This document shows, piece after piece, positions 1 through 8,913 of a DNA stretch of 64,000 bases. The notes under the pieces are model-generated. The model saw only the letters and a program-made list of their open reading frames with translations. It had not been told where the DNA came from and did not search any database. Source of the DNA: Brevundimonas sp. Root1279 (GTDB lineage: Bacteria > Pseudomonadota > Alphaproteobacteria > Caulobacterales > Caulobacteraceae); NCBI RefSeq assembly GCF_001425945.1, contig NZ_LMEB01000001.1, positions 186,001 through 250,000 of the forward strand, written 5' to 3'. The position numbers were made by a program, and so were the translations under genes. Each line of letters begins with the position of its first letter. The first letter of the stretch is position 1.

Positions 1-72
1 GGGATCGCGCACAGCCTCGCCGAGGCCGGCGGCCTTGAGGAACTCGACACGGAGGGCTTCGCGGTCAGACAT
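1..72 (-). CDS. N-terminus of an AmgK-like sugar kinase/phosphotransferase (cut by window edge)
   Basis: Only the first 24 residues are inside the window (MSDREALRVEFLKAAGLGEA then VRDP). The ATG at 72 overlaps the end of tsaE, so the two are translationally coupled. In Caulobacterales and many Gram-negative bacteria tsaE is followed by amgK, the N-acetylmuramate/N-acetylglucosamine kinase of the anomeric peptidoglycan recycling route. The short N-terminus fits that family, but the aminoglycoside-phosphotransferase fold and catalytic residues are outside the window. The identification therefore rests mainly on gene order. Confidence 0.5.
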   Translation of the reverse strand, partial: MSDREALRVEFLKAAGLGEAVRDP

Positions 73-541
73 GCAGGTCCTTCAGTTTCTCTTCCCAGAG
101 CCCTACGCCAGAAACGGTCGCAACGCGGCCGTCGCCGTCTTCGGCGAGGGTCACCGCCAGCCGATCCGGTCCCAGCCAGGCGCCCGGATCCTCGCCCAGC
201 CGTTCGGGCCATTCGATCACCGCGCAGCCTTCGTCCAGCGCCTCGTCGAGACCGATCTCCGAGGCCTCTTCCGCCCGGGTCAAGCGGTAGAGGTCGAAAT
301 GGGCGATCGGCGGCTCGCCCTCGTAGAACTGCACCAGGGTGAAGGTCGGCGACGGCACATCCTCGTCGGGCGTGGTCGTGGCCCGGATCAGCCCCCGCGC
401 CAGGGTCGACTTGCCCATGCCCAGCGGTCCGTACAGCAGGACGGTCTCGCCCGGCTCCAGCCGGACGGCGATGGCCGCGCCCAGCCGGGCGGTGGCCTCG
501 GCGTCGGCCAACAGGAAGGTCAGGCGGCCGGCTTCAGGCAA
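65..541 (-). CDS. tsaE: tRNA threonylcarbamoyladenosine biosynthesis ATPase TsaE
   Basis: 158 residues, the usual length for TsaE (YjeE), the cytoplasmic ATPase that works with TsaB and TsaD to install t6A37 on ANN-decoding tRNAs. A P-loop GPLGMGKST is near residue 38, followed by the SPTFTLVQFYEG segment and the family-typical HFDLYRL and VIEWPERLG motifs. The start is a TTG at 541 that overlaps the stop of the upstream acyltransferase by 8 bases; no better in-frame ATG was found. Its own stop overlaps the start of the AmgK-like gene, so three genes form a coupled operon read on the minus strand. Confidence 0.93.
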   Translation of the reverse strand: MPEAGRLTFLLADAEATARLGAAIAVRLEPGETVLLYGPLGMGKSTLARGLIRATTTPDEDVPSPTFTLVQFYEGEPPIAHFDLYRLTRAEEASEIGLDEALDEGCAVIEWPERLGEDPGAWLGPDRLAVTLAEDGDGRVATVSGVGLWEEKLKDLHV

Positions 542-1397
542 AGTCGGCGTCCGGCTGGCTTGGCAGGACCCGCTCGGTGAAGGCCTTCAGGGCGTAGGTC
601 GCCTTGCCTGCGTCGATGTCGAGCCGCGTGGCCGGGATCGGCTTGCCGACCTTGAGGAAGAAGGGCTTGCGCCGCTTGTTCAGCAGTTCGTGGAAAAGGG
701 TCACGTCCCTGAGTTCCTGGGAGATCCGGTCGAACCAGTGGAACAGGCGGGAGTAGGGGCCCGAAACATGGATCGGCACCACCGGCGCCGCGTATTTGCG
801 CGCCAGCGAGGCGGCGGTCGGGGCCCATTCGGGGTCGGTGACCGTGCCGTCCTTGCCGATCCGGGCCAGGCGTCCGGCCGGGAACAGCACCACGCAGCGC
901 TCCGCCTCGAAGGCTTCCTTGGCGGCCTGCAGGGTGGCGCGGGTCTTCTCGCGGGTGCGCTTTTCGACCACCCACTCGACCGGGATCACCGCCTCGCCCA
1001 GCCGGGGCGAGACCCGCAGGGCGTCGGCGTTGGCGAAGAAGATGGCGTCCTGGCGGCGCGCCCGCACCGCGTCGAACACGGCGATGCCGTCGGCGATGCC
1101 GGTCGGGTGGTTGGCGACGATGATGCAGCGGCCTGTCGCGGGTATGCGCTCGGCGTTCATCACCGACACCTTCAGGTCCAGCAGGTCGCTCATATAGTCC
1201 AGCGCCTCGGCACCCGAGAGCGGCTGGACCGCATCGGCCATGCGCACGGCCTGGCGATAGTTGAGCAGCTTGTAGAGCGCCGGCCGAACCACGGGCCAGA
1301 ACGCCGAGCGGGTCAGGCGCGGCGCGCGCTCGGCGATCAGCACGTCGCAGATGTGCGGTTCGGCGGATCCGGACGGGGTCAGGGCGGCTGCGGTCAT
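534..1397 (-). CDS. PlsC-type 1-acyl-sn-glycerol-3-phosphate/lysophospholipid acyltransferase family protein
   Basis: 287 residues. An NHPTGIADG block near residue 115 is the acyltransferase motif I region, in the NHPTG variant typical of the ornithine-lipid/hemolysin-like branch of the PlsC superfamily. LFPAGRLA near residue 170 corresponds to the substrate-binding motif III, and APVVPIHVSGP to motif IV. It probably transfers an acyl chain to a lysolipid at the inner membrane; the acceptor cannot be read from the sequence. Its stop overlaps the TTG start of tsaE. It starts divergently from the S9 peptidase gene, with about 95 bases between them. Confidence 0.82.
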   Translation of the reverse strand: MTAAALTPSGSAEPHICDVLIAERAPRLTRSAFWPVVRPALYKLLNYRQAVRMADAVQPLSGAEALDYMSDLLDLKVSVMNAERIPATGRCIIVANHPTGIADGIAVFDAVRARRQDAIFFANADALRVSPRLGEAVIPVEWVVEKRTREKTRATLQAAKEAFEAERCVVLFPAGRLARIGKDGTVTDPEWAPTAASLARKYAAPVVPIHVSGPYSRLFHWFDRISQELRDVTLFHELLNKRRKPFFLKVGKPIPATRLDIDAGKATYALKAFTERVLPSQPDADFA

Positions 1398-1492
1398 TCG
1401 AGCCGGTTGTCGCCGCTCCCGCGACGGACGGCAAGCGGCTTGGCGGGGGGTGGAACCGTGTTACCTGTGTCAGGCTTGGAGGAGGGCGTACC

Positions 1493-3583
1493 ATGCCGAT
1501 CAGAATGAGCTTGCTGGCGGGTGCGACAGCCCTCGCCTTGTGCCTCCCGGGCGTTTCCGCCCTGGCGCAGACCGCGCCCGAGGCGCCGGATCCTCGTCCG
1601 ACCGCGGCGGGCGGGCTCAGCCCGCAACAGCTGGCGATGATGGAGCGCGTCTCCGACCCGCGCCTGTCGCCGGACGGGCGACGGGTCCTCTACAACGTCC
1701 GGACCACCGACTGGGCCGGAAACAAGGGCGTCGGCGCGGCCTGGGTCGTCGAGGCCGACGGCGCCACGCGCCGGCTGCCCGCCTCAGACGGCGGCGTCGG
1801 CTCGGCGCGCTGGTCGCCGGATGGAACGGCCATCTACTTCCTCTCAACGCGCGGCGGCTCCAGTCAGGTCTGGCGCATGGACGCCCAGGGCCAGGCCGCG
1901 ACCCAGGTCACCAGCCTGCCGGTGGACGTCACCGCCTTCCGCCTCGCCGCCGACGGCCGCACGCTGATCGTCGCGCTGCCGGTCTTCCTCGACTGCGCCG
2001 CCGACCTGGCCTGCAGCCGCGACCGGCTCAAGGCCAACGCGGCCGCCACGGTCCGCACCTACGATCGTCAGATGCTGCGTCCATGGGACAGCTGGAACGA
2101 TGGCCGTCGGAGCCATCTGTTCGCGCTCGACCTGAACGGATCGGGGCTGGCCGCGGGACAGCCGCGCGATCTGATGGCCGGGATGGACGGCGACGCGCCG
2201 TCGCGGCCGCTCGGGGACGACGGCGAGTTCAACCTGTCTCCCGACGGGACGCGCCTGGCCTTCCAGACCCAGACGCAAGGTCGCGCCGAAGCCTATACAA
2301 ACAACACGGACGTCTTTGTCGTCCCGGTCGCGGGCGGCCCGGCCGTGAACGTGACGCAGGGAAACGCCGCCCCCGACTTCAACCCGGTATTCTCGCCTGA
2401 CGGCCGGCGCCTGGCGTGGCTGGCGGGTCGACGCGAGAATGTCTTCGGCGACCAGCCGGTGCTGATGATCGCCGACGCGGACGGCTCCGACGCCCGCGCT
2501 GTCGCGGCAGATTGGGACCGCGGCGCCGGAGGCCTGCGCTGGCGACCGGACGGGCGGGCGCTCTACGCCCTCGCCGCAGAAGACGGGCAGCAGAAACTGT
2601 TCGAGATCGACGCCCGGTCCGGGGCCGTTCGCGCCGTCACCGGCCGCGGCACGGCGGCCGGCTTCGACGCGGTCGGCGACCGCCTGGTCGTGGCGCACGA
2701 GACCTTCGACGGTCCGGCCCAGCTGGTCGAGATCGGTCGCGACGGCCCGCAGCCGCTGACCCGCCACAACGCCGAAGCAACGGCGGGGCTGGACTTGCCG
2801 AAGGGCGAGCATTTCACCTTCTCCGGCTGGAACGGCGAGCCTGTGCAGGGCTGGGTGTTCAAGCCCGCAGGCTATGTCGAAGGGCGGACCTATCCGGTCC
2901 TGTACGTCATCCACGGCGGGCCCAAATCGCCCTTCTCGGACGGCTGGAGCTATCGCTGGAACCCGCAGATCTACACCGGCGCCGGCTTCGGCGTGGTGAT
3001 GGTCAATTTTCACGGCACGCCGGGCTTCGGCCAGGCCTTCACCGACTCGATCAACGAGCACTGGGGCGACCGTCCGCTCGAAGACCTGCAGAAGGGCTGG
3101 ACCGCCGCCCTGGCCGCCAATCCGTGGATGGACGGCGAGCGGGCCTGCGCCCTGGGCGCCTCCTACGGCGGCTACATGGTCAATCTGATCGCCGGCAAGT
3201 GGAATGCGCCATGGGACTGCCTGGTCAACCACGCGGGCGTCTTCGACGTCGGCCAGCTGATGAACGCCATGGACATCGCCAATTTCGGCACGTCCGAGTT
3301 CAGCGGCGCCTCTTGGGAGCATCCGGAGCTGTACCGACAGTTCAGTCCCAACACCTATGTGGCCGACTGGTCCAAGCCGATGCTGGTGCTGCACGGGTCG
3401 CGGGATTTCCGGGTGCCGATCGAGCAGGGGTTGGGGACCTTCTCGGCGCTTCAGCGTCAGGGGATCGAGAGCCGGTTCGTCCATGTCCCGGACGAGAACC
3501 ACTGGGTGCTGAAGCCGCGCACCTGGGTCGATTGGCAGCAGGAGATCCTCGACTGGACGACGCGCCACACGGCCGCTCAATAG
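1493..3583 (+). CDS. Exported S9 family peptidase (dipeptidyl/acylaminoacyl peptidase type), copy 1
   Basis: 696 residues with a signal peptide (hydrophobic stretch about residues 6-22, cleavage after SALA near 25), so the enzyme is probably periplasmic. WD40-like/beta-propeller segments (LSPDGRRVLYNV, WSPDGTAIYFL) precede a C-terminal alpha/beta-hydrolase domain. Catalytic residues are visible: Ser557 in GASYGGYM, Asp638 in GSRDFRVP and His670 in ENHWVL. It likely removes short peptides from proteins or peptides taken into the periplasm. It is followed 59 bases downstream by a paralog of the same layout, which indicates tandem duplication. Substrate specificity is unknown. Confidence 0.93.
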   Translation: MPIRMSLLAGATALALCLPGVSALAQTAPEAPDPRPTAAGGLSPQQLAMMERVSDPRLSPDGRRVLYNVRTTDWAGNKGVGAAWVVEADGATRRLPASDGGVGSARWSPDGTAIYFLSTRGGSSQVWRMDAQGQAATQVTSLPVDVTAFRLAADGRTLIVALPVFLDCAADLACSRDRLKANAAATVRTYDRQMLRPWDSWNDGRRSHLFALDLNGSGLAAGQPRDLMAGMDGDAPSRPLGDDGEFNLSPDGTRLAFQTQTQGRAEAYTNNTDVFVVPVAGGPAVNVTQGNAAPDFNPVFSPDGRRLAWLAGRRENVFGDQPVLMIADADGSDARAVAADWDRGAGGLRWRPDGRALYALAAEDGQQKLFEIDARSGAVRAVTGRGTAAGFDAVGDRLVVAHETFDGPAQLVEIGRDGPQPLTRHNAEATAGLDLPKGEHFTFSGWNGEPVQGWVFKPAGYVEGRTYPVLYVIHGGPKSPFSDGWSYRWNPQIYTGAGFGVVMVNFHGTPGFGQAFTDSINEHWGDRPLEDLQKGWTAALAANPWMDGERACALGASYGGYMVNLIAGKWNAPWDCLVNHAGVFDVGQLMNAMDIANFGTSEFSGASWEHPELYRQFSPNTYVADWSKPMLVLHGSRDFRVPIEQGLGTFSALQRQGIESRFVHVPDENHWVLKPRTWVDWQQEILDWTTRHTAAQ

Positions 3584-3642
3584 CCGTGTAGCGGGGCCGC
3601 TTCCTCCGCCCGTCCGGCGGTGCTACGCCAAGCGCCGCAGAC

Positions 3643-5757
3643 ATGAGGAAATCGTCCATGCGTCACCGCTCCCTGCTCGCCGGCGCCTGCGCCGCGCTGG
3701 CTCTCGCCGCCGCCGTTCCCGCCCTCGCCGAGGCGCCTGCCGCCAGCGCGCCCGCGACGGCGGCCGCCCAGGCCGGTCCGGCCTTCAACTACAACGACAT
3801 GATTTCCGCCAACCGGCTCGGGGATCCGCAGGTTTCGCCGGACGGCCGCTGGGTGGTCTATTCGGTGACCACGACCGACGTGGCGGCCAACCGCCGCTCG
3901 GGCGCCCTCTACATTCTCGACCTTCGGAACCCGGGCGAGCCGCGCAAGCTGGCCATCAACGAGGGCGGCGCCAACACCGCGCGCTGGGGTTCGAACGGCC
4001 AGCTGTACTTCCTCTCGGGCCGCTCGGGCTCCAGCCAGGTCTGGCGCGCCGCCGCGGACGGCACGGGCCCGGTCCAGGTCACCAACCTGCCGCTCGACGT
4101 CAACGCCTACCGCCTGAGCAACGACGGCTCCAAGGTGGTCGTCTCCCTGGCCGTCTTCCCCGATTGCGCCGACCTGGCCTGCACCGTCGACCGCAACAAG
4201 GCCGTGGCCGACGATCCGGCCACCGGCCAGGTCTATGACCGCATGTTCGTGCGCCACTGGGACACCTGGGCGGACGGCACCCAGAACCACCTGTTCGTGG
4301 TCAACGCCGACGGTTCGGGCGCCCCGGTGCATGTGACCAAGGGCTTCGACGGCGACACCCCCTCCAAGCCGTTCGGCGACGAGAGCGAGTTCACCTTCAC
4401 CCCCGACGGCCAGTCGATCGTCTTCTCGGCCCGTCACGCCGGCTCGAGCGAGCCGTGGAGCACCAATTTCGACCTGTATCAGGTGGCCGTCTCGGCGCCC
4501 GGCCAGTTCGCCAACCTGACTGACAACAATGACGCCTGGGACACCGGCCCGGTGTTCTCGCCGGACGGCAAGACCATGGCCTATCGCGCCATGGCCCGCC
4601 CGGGCTTCGAGGCCGACAAATATTCGATCTTCCTGCGTGACGCAGCCTCGGGCCAGGTGCGCCAGGTGGCGGCGGACTGGGACCGCTCGGCCGACAGCCT
4701 GCAATGGTCGAAGGACGGCCGGACCCTCTACGTCACCGCCGGCGACGTCGGCCAGACGCGCCTGTTCTCGATCGACGCGCGCAACGGAAACGTCGTGCCG
4801 ATCACCGGCGAGGGCCACGTCTCGGCCTTCCAGCAGACCGCGTCGGGCTTCGTCTTCGCCCAGGACACCCTGCGGCGTCCGAGCGAGCTGTTCGTGAAGA
4901 CCTTCCGCGGTCGCGAGATGCCGCGCCAGATCACCAATGTGAACCCGCAGCTGGACGCCAAGACCTTCGGCGAGGCCGAACAGTTCAACTTCCCGGGCTG
5001 GAACGGCGAGACGGTGCACGGCTACGTCATCAAGCCGGCCAACTACGTCGAGGGCCAGAAATACCCGGTCGCCTTCCTGATCCACGGCGGTCCGCAGGGC
5101 TCGTTCGGCAACAGCTGGTCCTACCGCTGGAACCCGTCGACCTATGCGGGCGCCGGCTATGCGGTGGTGATGATCGATTTCCACGGCTCGACCGGCTACG
5201 GCCAGGGCTTCACCGACGCGATCAGCCAGCACTGGGGCGACCGCCCGCTGGAAGACCTGCAGAAGGGCTGGGCCGCGGCGCAGCAGAAATACAGCTTCCT
5301 GGACGGCGACAACGCCTGCGCCCTCGGCGCGTCGTACGGCGGCTACATGATCAACTGGATCGCCGGCCAGTGGCCGGACGCGTTCAAATGCCTGGTCAAC
5401 CACGACGGCGTCTTCGACATCCGAGGGATGGGCTACGGCACTGAGGAGCTGTGGTTCACCGAGTGGGAGTACGGCGGCACGCCGTATGAGAACCCGGAAG
5501 GCTACGAGCGCTTCAACCCGGTCCACCACGTTTCGAACTGGAAGACTCCGATGCTGGTCGTCCAGGGCGATCTCGACTTCCGCATTCCGACCGCCCAGGG
5601 CCTGTCGACCTTCTCGGCCCTGCAGCGCCGCGGCATCGAGAGCAAGCTGATCGTCTTCCCGAACGAGAACCACTGGGTGCTCAAGCCGGCCAACAGCCTG
5701 CAATGGCACAACGAGGTGTTCGGCTGGCTCGACCAGCACCTGAAGCCGGCGAACTAG
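3643..5757 (+). CDS. Exported S9 family peptidase, copy 2
   Basis: 704 residues with the same architecture as the preceding gene: a signal peptide (MRKSSMRHRSLLAGACAALA, cleavage about residue 29), a beta-propeller half, and a hydrolase domain with Ser564 (GASYGGYMINW), Asp645 (GDLDFRIP) and His677 (NENHWVL). Shared strings such as HWGDRPLEDLQKGW and FTDxIxxHWGDRP show close paralogy with copy 1. A second in-frame ATG (MRHRS) six codons in is an alternative start. A strong intrinsic terminator follows about 30 bases after the stop, so the pair probably forms one transcription unit. Confidence 0.93.
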   Translation: MRKSSMRHRSLLAGACAALALAAAVPALAEAPAASAPATAAAQAGPAFNYNDMISANRLGDPQVSPDGRWVVYSVTTTDVAANRRSGALYILDLRNPGEPRKLAINEGGANTARWGSNGQLYFLSGRSGSSQVWRAAADGTGPVQVTNLPLDVNAYRLSNDGSKVVVSLAVFPDCADLACTVDRNKAVADDPATGQVYDRMFVRHWDTWADGTQNHLFVVNADGSGAPVHVTKGFDGDTPSKPFGDESEFTFTPDGQSIVFSARHAGSSEPWSTNFDLYQVAVSAPGQFANLTDNNDAWDTGPVFSPDGKTMAYRAMARPGFEADKYSIFLRDAASGQVRQVAADWDRSADSLQWSKDGRTLYVTAGDVGQTRLFSIDARNGNVVPITGEGHVSAFQQTASGFVFAQDTLRRPSELFVKTFRGREMPRQITNVNPQLDAKTFGEAEQFNFPGWNGETVHGYVIKPANYVEGQKYPVAFLIHGGPQGSFGNSWSYRWNPSTYAGAGYAVVMIDFHGSTGYGQGFTDAISQHWGDRPLEDLQKGWAAAQQKYSFLDGDNACALGASYGGYMINWIAGQWPDAFKCLVNHDGVFDIRGMGYGTEELWFTEWEYGGTPYENPEGYERFNPVHHVSNWKTPMLVVQGDLDFRIPTAQGLSTFSALQRRGIESKLIVFPNENHWVLKPANSLQWHNEVFGWLDQHLKPAN

Positions 5758-5784
5758 GTCCGGGTCTGGGATCAAAATGAAGGG

Positions 5785-5812
5785 AAGGGCGCCTCTGCTG
5801 GGGCGCCCTTTT
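5785..5812 (+). terminator. Rho-independent terminator after the S9 peptidase pair
   Basis: AAGGGCGCC and GGCGCCCTT form a 9-bp perfect stem around an 8-base loop, followed by a short T run (TTTT then CCGTTT). It lies 28 bases after the stop at 5757 and before the AsmA gene. This is the most canonical terminator in the window. Confidence 0.85.
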
Positions 5813-5896
5813 CCGTTTCGGCGAACGCAGGGCGTGAACGGGCTGAGGCTATTCCCGGTTTTCGCGCGTTGAACCGGCTTCCTCGGAGCGCCGGTC

Positions 5897-7939
5897 GTGC
5901 ACAAGCGATTGAAAGAAAACCCGAACTGGCATGCGCTGCGCGACCGGGCCCTGGTCCCGGCCGGCGCCCGTGCGCGTCAGTGGCGTGACTGGGTGCGCGA
6001 GAACGACCCTGTCTACACCAGCTTCCGGCGGCCGGGCCGACCGGAGAAGATCGCCGCTACAGTCACTCTGGCGCTCATTGCAGTCGTGGTCGTCTTCCTG
6101 ATGCTGTTCGACTGGAACTGGCTGCGGGGGCCGATCGGGCGCTGGGCCTCGGCCAAATACGACCGCCAGATCGAGCTCAACGGGGATCTGGACGTCAACC
6201 TGTTCAGCTGGACGCCCTCGGCCCGGGTCCGCGACCTGCGCATCGGCGGCCCGGATTGGGCGCGGCAGCGCGATACGGTCCAGGTCGAGGACCTGCAGCT
6301 GGCCGTGCGTCTGCGGGCCCTGATGATGGGCCGGCTTGAGATGCCGAGGGTGGCCATCACCCGGCCGGAGCTGGTGCTGATTTCGACCACGGACGGCCGC
6401 AAGAGCTGGGAGCTGGACCCCGACAAGCCGGATGACGGCGAGGGCATGCGTCTGCCGCCGATCAATCGGCTGATCATCACCGAGGGCAAGGTTTCGCTCG
6501 ACGAGCAGAACCGCAAGATCAAGCTCGAGGCGACGATCACGGCCCGCGAGGGTTCGGACGTCGACGCCGGCTTCCACCTCGACGGCCGCGGCACCATCAA
6601 CCGGACGCCGTTGACCCTGACCGTGCGCGGCGGGCCTTTCATCAACATCAAGCGGGACCGGCCCTATGAGTTCACCGCCGAGGTGGCCGGCGTCGGCTCG
6701 CGCCTGCGCGCCGACGGCAAGATCAATCGGCCCTTTGACCTGCGCCGCTTCGACGCCGACCTCAGCCTGCAGGGGCGCGACCTGGCCGACCTCTATCTGC
6801 TGACCGGCATCACCACGCCGAACACGCCGCCCTATCGCCTGCGCGGCAAGCTGACCCGCAACCGGTCTCTGTTCACGCTCAATGATCTCAACGGCCGGGT
6901 CGGTTCGTCCGATCTGTCGGGCGACCTGCGTATCAACAAGGTCGACGGCCGACGGCGCGTCGATGGGGAGCTGCGCTCGCGGTTGCTCGACCTGGACGAC
7001 CTCGCCGCCGTCCTGGGCGGTGCTCCGCGCGTCGCCGGCGGCGACACGGTCCTGACGTCGGGCGCGCCGGGCCGTCTGCTACCGGATGCGCCGCTCGACG
7101 TCACCCGACTCCGCGTCATGGACGGGACCATCCGTTACAAGGCTGGGGCGGTGAAGCGGAACGCCCTGGAGGTGCGCCGCGTCGATCTCGGCGCCGACCT
7201 CAAGTCCGGCGTCCTCAACCTCGACCCCGTCGCCTTCACCTTCAGCCGTGGCGAGCTGAACGGCACGGCCCGCATCGACGCCCGCAAGGCTGTGCCCTAC
7301 AGCGCCGTCGACTTCCGGCTCCGCGGCTATCCGCTGGAGTCGATCATCCCGGCTCGCGGCGGCGTCCCGACCGTCACCGGCCGGGCCCTCGGGCGAGCCA
7401 AGCTGGAAGGCTCAGGCGCCTCGGTGCGCGATTTCGCGGCCGGGTCGAAGGGGACGATGAGCCTGATCGTGCCGCAGGGTCGGATGCGCTCCGCCTTCGC
7501 CGAACTGCTCGGCATCAACGCCACCGCCGGCCTGTTCAAGCTGCTCAACGACGATGACTCCACCGCCGAGATCCGCTGCGCGGTGGCCAATTTCGATGTC
7601 CGCGGCGGCACGGCCACGTCCACGACCTTCGTCATCGACACCACCCCGGTCTTCGCCCACGGCTCGGGGACGATCGACCTCGGGGCTGAGACGATGAACC
7701 TGCGCATCGACGGCGAACCCAAGGAGGCGCGGCTGGTCAGCCTGTGGTCGCCGATTCTGGTCAGCGGCCCCCTGACCAAGCCGAAGGTCGGCATCGAAGG
7801 CGGTCCGGTGGCGGCGCAGGCCGGGCTGGCCGTTGGCCTGGCGGCCCTGGTGCATCCGCTCGCCGCCCTGCTGCCCTTCGTCGACCCCGGCCTGGCCGAG
7901 GACGCCAACTGCGGCGCCTTGATCTCGAACACACGGTGA
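5897..7939 (+). CDS. AsmA family protein
   Basis: 680 residues. One N-terminal transmembrane segment (about residues 52-72, TVTLALIAVVVVFLMLFDW) follows a charged cytoplasmic stretch. A long periplasmic beta-rich region follows, with the AsmA_2 hallmark of repeated short glycine/aspartate strands and a C-terminal segment IDLGAETMNLRIDGEPKE. AsmA-like proteins belong to the bridge-like lipid transport group and affect outer-membrane lipid balance. The chosen start is GTG, with CGGAG about 9 bases upstream. The gene stands alone between a terminator and a lipoprotein-like hydrolase. Confidence 0.87.
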   Translation: MHKRLKENPNWHALRDRALVPAGARARQWRDWVRENDPVYTSFRRPGRPEKIAATVTLALIAVVVVFLMLFDWNWLRGPIGRWASAKYDRQIELNGDLDVNLFSWTPSARVRDLRIGGPDWARQRDTVQVEDLQLAVRLRALMMGRLEMPRVAITRPELVLISTTDGRKSWELDPDKPDDGEGMRLPPINRLIITEGKVSLDEQNRKIKLEATITAREGSDVDAGFHLDGRGTINRTPLTLTVRGGPFINIKRDRPYEFTAEVAGVGSRLRADGKINRPFDLRRFDADLSLQGRDLADLYLLTGITTPNTPPYRLRGKLTRNRSLFTLNDLNGRVGSSDLSGDLRINKVDGRRRVDGELRSRLLDLDDLAAVLGGAPRVAGGDTVLTSGAPGRLLPDAPLDVTRLRVMDGTIRYKAGAVKRNALEVRRVDLGADLKSGVLNLDPVAFTFSRGELNGTARIDARKAVPYSAVDFRLRGYPLESIIPARGGVPTVTGRALGRAKLEGSGASVRDFAAGSKGTMSLIVPQGRMRSAFAELLGINATAGLFKLLNDDDSTAEIRCAVANFDVRGGTATSTTFVIDTTPVFAHGSGTIDLGAETMNLRIDGEPKEARLVSLWSPILVSGPLTKPKVGIEGGPVAAQAGLAVGLAALVHPLAALLPFVDPGLAEDANCGALISNTR

Positions 7940-7998
7940 TTGAGCGGAGGCCGGCCTTCGTGCCACTCCTGTCGGTCTTGCGTCGGATCAGAGGGGCC

Positions 7999-8856
7999 AT
8001 GACCCGCAGAGGACTGTTCGCGCCCGCGCTCGGGGCCCTCGTCGCGGCCTGCACGCCGCTGGGTCTGCTCAATGCCGTGGCCCCGCGCGATGGCGGGGTG
8101 CGCCGGGTCGCCGAGGGGCTGGCCTATGGCGACGACCCCCGCCAGCGCTTCGACGTCTGGGCGCCGACGGCGCCCGCGGCCGCGCCCCGGCCCGTGCTGG
8201 TCTTCTTCTACGGCGGCGGCTGGGAGTCGGGCGAGCGCGGCCTGTACGGCTGGGCCGCCCAGGCGCTGGCGGCGCGAGGCTTCGTCGTCGCCGTGCCCGA
8301 CTACCGCCTGGTCCCCGAGGTCCACTTCCCGGCCTTCGTCGAGGACGCCGCCCGCGCGACCGCCAAGGTCGCCGAAGTCGCGGCGGGGTTCGGCGGCGAT
8401 CCGGCCCGACTCGCCGTCATCGGCCATTCCGCCGGCGCCTATCTGGCCCTGATGATCGCCCTGGATCGTCGCTACATGGCCGCGGCCGGCGCGCCGGACG
8501 TCATCAAGGCGGCCGTCGGTCTGTCCGGCGCCTACGACTTCCTGCCCCTTGATGTGCCGGCCTCGAAGAACGCCTTCGGCCGCGCCCCCGACCTGACCCT
8601 GACCCAGCCCGTCGCCTTCGTCCGCGCCGACGCCCCGCCGCTCTGGCTCGGTCATGGGACCGCGGATGTCGTCGTCGAGTCGGTCGACACCACCATCCTG
8701 TGCGAGCGCCAGCGCGCCGCCGGCGGCCGCTGCGAGGCCAAACTCTATCGCGGCCTCACCCACCCCGACATGCTCGCGGTCTTCTCGCCCCTGTTCCGCA
8801 AGAAGGCCCCGGTGCTGGACGACGTCACGGCCTTCCTTCGCCGCGAGCTTGTCTGA
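7999..8856 (+). CDS. Alpha/beta hydrolase (BD-FAE/carboxylesterase-like), likely lipoprotein
   Basis: 285 residues from the ATG at 7999. The N-terminus MTRRGLFAPALGALVAACTP carries a lipobox-like VAAC, so it is probably lipid-anchored with Cys18 as the modified residue. The fold is an alpha/beta hydrolase: an oxyanion FFYGGGWESG motif, nucleophile Ser in GHSAGAYLAL, LGHGTADVVV as the acid region and LTHPDM as the histidine region. This arrangement resembles esterases of the BD-FAE (bacterial/fungal/archaeal feruloyl-type) and hormone-sensitive-lipase groups. The substrate is unknown. A longer in-frame reading upstream exists but would run through the AsmA gene and lose the signal peptide. Confidence 0.85.
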   Translation: MTRRGLFAPALGALVAACTPLGLLNAVAPRDGGVRRVAEGLAYGDDPRQRFDVWAPTAPAAAPRPVLVFFYGGGWESGERGLYGWAAQALAARGFVVAVPDYRLVPEVHFPAFVEDAARATAKVAEVAAGFGGDPARLAVIGHSAGAYLALMIALDRRYMAAAGAPDVIKAAVGLSGAYDFLPLDVPASKNAFGRAPDLTLTQPVAFVRADAPPLWLGHGTADVVVESVDTTILCERQRAAGGRCEAKLYRGLTHPDMLAVFSPLFRKKAPVLDDVTAFLRRELV

Positions 8857-8913
8857 CACGAACCGTCACGCTGCTTGTCTCGCCAATGTCGTCTTCTTCC
8901 GTTATCGGAGGCC